From assembly GCA_002423185.1 (NCBI GenBank), contig DIUX01000002.1:902944-966943 (forward strand): a DNA stretch of 64,000 bases. The letters are read 5' to 3'. The notes beneath the pieces were generated by a model that worked only from the letters and a program-made list of their open reading frames with translations, ran no database searches and had not been told where the DNA came from. Shown one piece after another: positions 61,501-64,000 of the stretch (position 1 is the stretch's first letter; the number at the start of each line of letters is the position of its first letter). The position numbers and the translations under genes were made by a program. This stretch comes from Micavibrio sp. UBA6147 (GTDB lineage Bacteria > Pseudomonadota > Alphaproteobacteria > Micavibrionales > UBA1664).

Positions 61501-64000
61501 CCGGCCTCCAGATCAACCACGACAAAAGCCGCCATGCCGGAATAATCGACGGTATCAACCCCGTCGCCCCCGTCCAAAACATCCGCCCCAGCCCCACCAT
61601 TCAAAATGTCATCGCCGTCGCCGCCATAGAGTGTGTCGGCGCCGCCACGACCGTTCAGGGTGTCGTTTCCAGCCAATCCCCAAAGAATATTCGCGGCTGA
61701 ATCGCCGGACAGGGTGTCGTTGTAGTCAATATTATTGCTTCCTATAAGGTTCTCGATGTTGACGAACGTATCAATCAGGTATGTCCAGTTATTATGTGCT
61801 ATATGAGTTTGACCTTCAGAAATATCTGCTATTATGGAGTTATACTGATACTCACTATAATCGATCGTATCTACACCTGCGCCGCCATCCATAAAATCAT
61901 GGACTGAGCTGCTAATCTCGATACTTTTCCAGAAAATATCGTCGCCGTCTTCACCATAGAGAAAATCTTCCCCGTGGCTACCACTGATAAAATCGTTGCC
62001 CGCGCCACCATAAATGATGTCAGTAACAGGGTAAGTATGAGTATCATGAATGTTATAGATGAAGATGTTGTCACCGTTGGCATAGAGTATGTCGTCGCCA
62101 TCGCCACCGTAGAGCACATCCCACCCCGTAGCACCATAAAGCGTGTCATTGCCTGCGCCGCCATAGAGGATGTCGTTGGCGTCATGCCCGATGAGAAGGT
62201 CGGCTCCGTCATTACCATGGAGAATATCGTCCCCTTCATGCCCATAGAGCGTGTCATCACCATCATCGCCATAGAGCGTGTCATTACCGGTCATGCCGTG
62301 AATTTCGTCATCGCCTTCGCCGCCGTAAATGAGGTCATTGCCACCTTTGGCGTAGATAACCTCGCCAGCATCATAGATGCTCAGATTTCTGTCGATTTCG
62401 TCATCAAATTCGGAGCCGTCAACATCCATTCCGCGAACTAAAATTTCTTCGTGGAGATTGTAATAAGTCGCTGTGCTTGTGCCATTCTCATAGTGATACA
62501 AGGTCTCAATATGTTTCTCAGGAGTCAGCGGGTTAAGCTGATCCTCAATTGTGATGATTGTCCAAGGATTAGGCCAGCTGCCAGGTCTTGTCCAGATTTG
62601 AAGATCTTTATCACGCAAAGCCACAAAACGGATTTCAGGCTGTGCATAATTTTGCTGAACAATTTCGATAACATCAGATGCGCCCCCTTCTTCCAAAACA
62701 TAATGATTGCCGCCATTCCCAAACGAATAATAATCATTTCCCAAACCGCCTTGCAAAAGAGCCTGTTGGTGGTCTTGGGTGGCACTGTGTAATGTGTCGT
62801 TGCCTTCCCCCCCAATCAATGTATTATTTCCGCCCCAGCCCCAAAGAATATCGTCGCCAGCGCCACCATCAAGAACACTATTGCCGCCGTCTGCTCGCAG
62901 CTGATCGTTACCTTCACCGCCGATCAAGATATCATTGCCGCCACCGCCTTCAATGATATCGTCGCCTTCTAAACCATCAATAACGTCGTCGCCTGCTCCA
63001 CCGAAAAAGGGCATCATTAAAGTACCGTCATTGCCACTGGTTCCGGTGAAGACCACACCGCCGGCCGTGCGGGCCTGATTCATGACATCGAGCCAATCAA
63101 AGCCGCCGTCACTCAAGGCGATGGCATCATCAATCATAACTTGTTCAGCGTAGGAAAAGGCGTTTTCGTTAGCGATTTGATCCAAAATTACGCCGCGCGC
63201 CTTGAAAATCACGTCAAAAATATTCGCCCAGTAAACGAGTTTTTCCTGCGTCGTAGACAGCAAAGCGCCGGCTTCGCCAAGGGCATCCAGCACATCTTCG
63301 TTCAAAGTGGCGGCACTTTGGGTGTCGAAAACGACACTGTCATTCGCGATGCTGTACGTTGCATCCTCATTGAAAAGAGCCGCACCGCGACCTTGCACAA
63401 GGTAACGGGCGAATAAAGTGCTGCGCATCTCGTCAAACGCGTCCATAATCTGCACCGCAGCGAGTGAGCCGGGGTTGCCGTCAGGAAAGCGTTCTGCAAG
63501 CTGAATAAAATTGTCATTCAGCAACCCCTCAAGAAAAGCGAGCTTTCGCGCATCATCAAGATAATTACCGCGGCTGTCTGTCGCTATGTCTTGCACGCCA
63601 GCCCACGCATAAAGAATTTCGGTGAAGTCGCTCAGGGCTTGGTCATAGCCCGTGAATACACTCTCAATATCGTCATAGGTCGCCTGAAAATCAAGCATCG
63701 CCGCCAAAAGATCTTCGTCGGAAGACGCCGTAATATGCAAATCCGCGATTTCCGAGTACCCGCGCAAAGTCGGCAAAAACAAGGCGCGCAGGTCGAGATC
63801 GAAGCTCTGATTATACCGTGCGTTGATTTCATCCCATGCGAACCAAAGACTCCCGATCGTGCCGGTGCTGGTGTCTGTTTTGGTGAAACTCGCCGTGCGG
63901 AAAAGGTTTGAACCGCCGGTCAGTAACAAATTAGTGGAGGTATAATTAAGATCAACACTCTCAATCGACAGGCTAGACAGGCTGTGGAGTTCGCCGCTGT
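58596..64000 (-). CDS. Giant RTX calcium-binding protein, N-terminus beyond the window
   Basis: At least 1,800 residues; the frame is open to the right edge (the TTG at 63929 is internal), so the true start is outside. The N-terminal part visible is helical with ELHSLSSLSIES as in other RTX proteins; from about base 63050 down to 58900 it is dozens of GGxGxDxLxGG nonapeptide repeats that bind Ca2+ in beta-rolls, interrupted by related beta-rich modules. The C-terminus (...DLIASGHLIVE) is a type I secretion target signal. It is exported when Ca2+ is available; whether it is a toxin, adhesin or enzyme cannot be told. No transporter gene (HlyB/D-like) is in the window. Confidence 0.92.
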   Translation of the reverse strand, partial: SGELHSLSSLSIESVDLNYTSTNLLLTGGSNLFRTASFTKTDTSTGTIGSLWFAWDEINARYNQSFDLDLRALFLPTLRGYSEIADLHITASSDEDLLAAMLDFQATYDDIESVFTGYDQALSDFTEILYAWAGVQDIATDSRGNYLDDARKLAFLEGLLNDNFIQLAERFPDGNPGSLAAVQIMDAFDEMRSTLFARYLVQGRGAALFNEDATYSIANDSVVFDTQSAATLNEDVLDALGEAGALLSTTQEKLVYWANIFDVIFKARGVILDQIANENAFSYAEQVMIDDAIALSDGGFDWLDVMNQARTAGGVVFTGTSGNDGTLMMPFFGGAGDDVIDGLEGDDIIEGGGGNDILIGGEGNDQLRADGGNSVLDGGAGDDILWGWGGNNTLIGGEGNDTLHSATQDHQQALLQGGLGNDYYSFGNGGNHYVLEEGGASDVIEIVQQNYAQPEIRFVALRDKDLQIWTRPGSWPNPWTIITIEDQLNPLTPEKHIETLYHYENGTSTATYYNLHEEILVRGMDVDGSEFDDEIDRNLSIYDAGEVIYAKGGNDLIYGGEGDDEIHGMTGNDTLYGDDGDDTLYGHEGDDILHGNDGADLLIGHDANDILYGGAGNDTLYGATGWDVLYGGDGDDILYANGDNIFIYNIHDTHTYPVTDIIYGGAGNDFISGSHGEDFLYGEDGDDIFWKSIEISSSVHDFMDGGAGVDTIDYSEYQYNSIIADISEGQTHIAHNNWTYLIDTFVNIENLIGSNNIDYNDTLSGDSAANILWGLAGNDTLNGRGGADTLYGGDGDDILNGGAGADVLDGGDGVDTVDYSGMAAFVVVDLEAGTSDENDDAVTDDTFTSIENAIGSSHDDILIGNSAVNSLYGGAGADLLNGAGGNDALYGDDGDDILIGGAGDDSLDGGAGSDTADYSANMAAVVVNLAAGTVDENADTVADDTLTAIENVRGTAYNDTLTGDAEDNILEGLGGADVLYGGDGADVLHGGDGNDVLWGDAGDDTLYGGDGNDTIHVGSGNDHAYGGLGSNSYDNAGGGDTVYHITAGATADYIYETSGGDDVVVLPEGIGFDDIAVNLSTDLQDIVITVTATSQAIHLKRFFWGETYQTETVALFDGSDSASIFDLLGGLHGTPSTETLYGDGDDNVIYGYAGADTIYGGAGDDVIYGHGGNDVLYGEDGDDTLYGGDANDTIQAGAGNDHLYGGGGSNVMSGWGGHDRFYIAATAGTETLYDYNNPDDIDSVVFLDAGIEFSDLSASRFTNVNPDDSIRIDIAGSSSVINLMRVFWGSGYEIEKLVFANDDEAYASSLFAANTINGTASGETLNGTAFFDDIIYAGDGDDILYGNSGQDTLYGEDGNDTLHGQSGDNALYGGAGNDTYVLTKNAIGNVVNEDSGNDTILLWSGVTTLASLNWAQDGDDLLLTVDGANGTTRITGYYADDDSKVETLAFATGEQYRIADLVSLNIILGTSGADTIYGTSAADLMEGYAGNDVLYGGDGDDVIYGNSGTDHLWGENGNDWIYGGEGQDTMQGGAGDDHLFGMGGNNIYSGWGGHDTFYIDGSSLLNSIYDYNNPNDIDTIVFLDPDVSFGDLSASLLTNTNPNDSIKIEVAGSSTIVSILRNFWGNGYEVEKIRFADGDEAYTSSLFSANTINGTSSDETLNGTAFYDDIIYGGDGNDTLYGNTGQDHLYGEDGYDVLWGQGGADTFYITDTVDADLIQDFNLAQDDALNLADVIDYDSGLSDDIDDFLRFVTDGVNGGNDIEIRQDGTGSWIKAADLIGTDLSSATLDDLIASGHLIVE
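58900..60410 (-). repeat. Internal ~160-residue duplication in the RTX protein
   Basis: Two copies of a module, about 59910-60410 and 58900-59400, offset by about 1,008 bases (336 residues). Shared features are the GWGGHD start, YDYNNP[DN]DID, DSI[RK]I, the E[IV]EK segment and NTING(T)..ETLNGTAF. Divergence suggests an old duplication. Between them sits a block of nonapeptide repeats. Confidence 0.8.

Noticed and set aside
58900..63050. CRISPR-like regular repeats
   Set aside because: They are imperfect in-frame 27-base units encoding GGxGxDxLx nonapeptides of the RTX protein, not a repeat-spacer array.

Overview
The window looks like chromosomal DNA of an alphaproteobacterium: dense coding, GC content in the fifties by eye, a GDH-180 type NAD-glutamate dehydrogenase of about 1,600 residues, UbiA, RsmE/RsmD, TldD and a histidine pathway of the HutF/HutG type. 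The lineage is inferred from gene content only; a Rhodospirillales- or Micavibrio-like organism is possible but not shown. I see no rRNA, tRNA, CRISPR array, insertion sequence, integrase or replication origin. Two genes are cut by the window edges: an RluB-type pseudouridine synthase on the left and a giant RTX protein on the right.

Layout. 0-5.9 kb: rluB (with a very long disordered tail), rsmD, uppP, a membrane-anchored SNase-like protein that has lost its catalytic residues, a small unknown protein and an AlkD-like DNA repair protein. 6-9.1 kb: a minus-strand cluster of a TerA-like protein, a CaCA Na+/Ca2+ exchanger and a TerD-like protein with a repeat-bearing disordered N-terminus. 9.3-19.1 kb: housekeeping genes tldD, rsmE, ubiA, the large glutamate dehydrogenase and an SRAP/YedK abasic-site protein. 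19.1-23.8 kb: three poorly characterised proteins, one TelA-like, around a 0.8 kb non-coding stretch. 24-28.5 kb: the glycine cleavage operon gcvT-gcvH-gcvPA-gcvPB, with split P-protein. 28.6-37 kb: beta-oxidation genes fadE (divergent), fadD, fadA and a fused HCDH-ECH gene. 37-43.9 kb: histidine utilisation (hutF, hutI, hutG, hutH, hutU), in DNA unusually rich in the tetramer GTAC. 44-46.8 kb: a secreted ankyrin/LysM/subtilase-like protein. 46.9-50.5 kb: a DUF3147-like membrane protein, a kefF-kefC pair and a 58-residue membrane peptide. 50.5-51.7 kb: a region dense in inverted repeats, then nadC. 51.8-58.4 kb: a tightly packed four-gene signalling operon (receiver; degenerate GGDEF-EAL; PhnD-like periplasmic binding protein; MHYT-PilJ-GAF hybrid kinase with receiver and Hpt). 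58.6-64 kb: the RTX protein.

How the parts fit. The hut genes yield glutamate, which the large dehydrogenase can turn into 2-oxoglutarate; the gcv and fad sets feed C1 units and acetyl-CoA, so this is an organism equipped to live on amino acids and fatty acids. The Ter/CaCA/TelA-like genes, KefFC, TldD, AlkD-like and SRAP proteins suggest stress and envelope-damage responses. The most promising uncharacterised system is the signalling operon at 51.8-58.4 kb, in which an orphan binding protein and a catalytically dead GGDEF-EAL protein appear to be partners of an MHYT-type phosphorelay kinase. The Ter/CaCA cluster is second.
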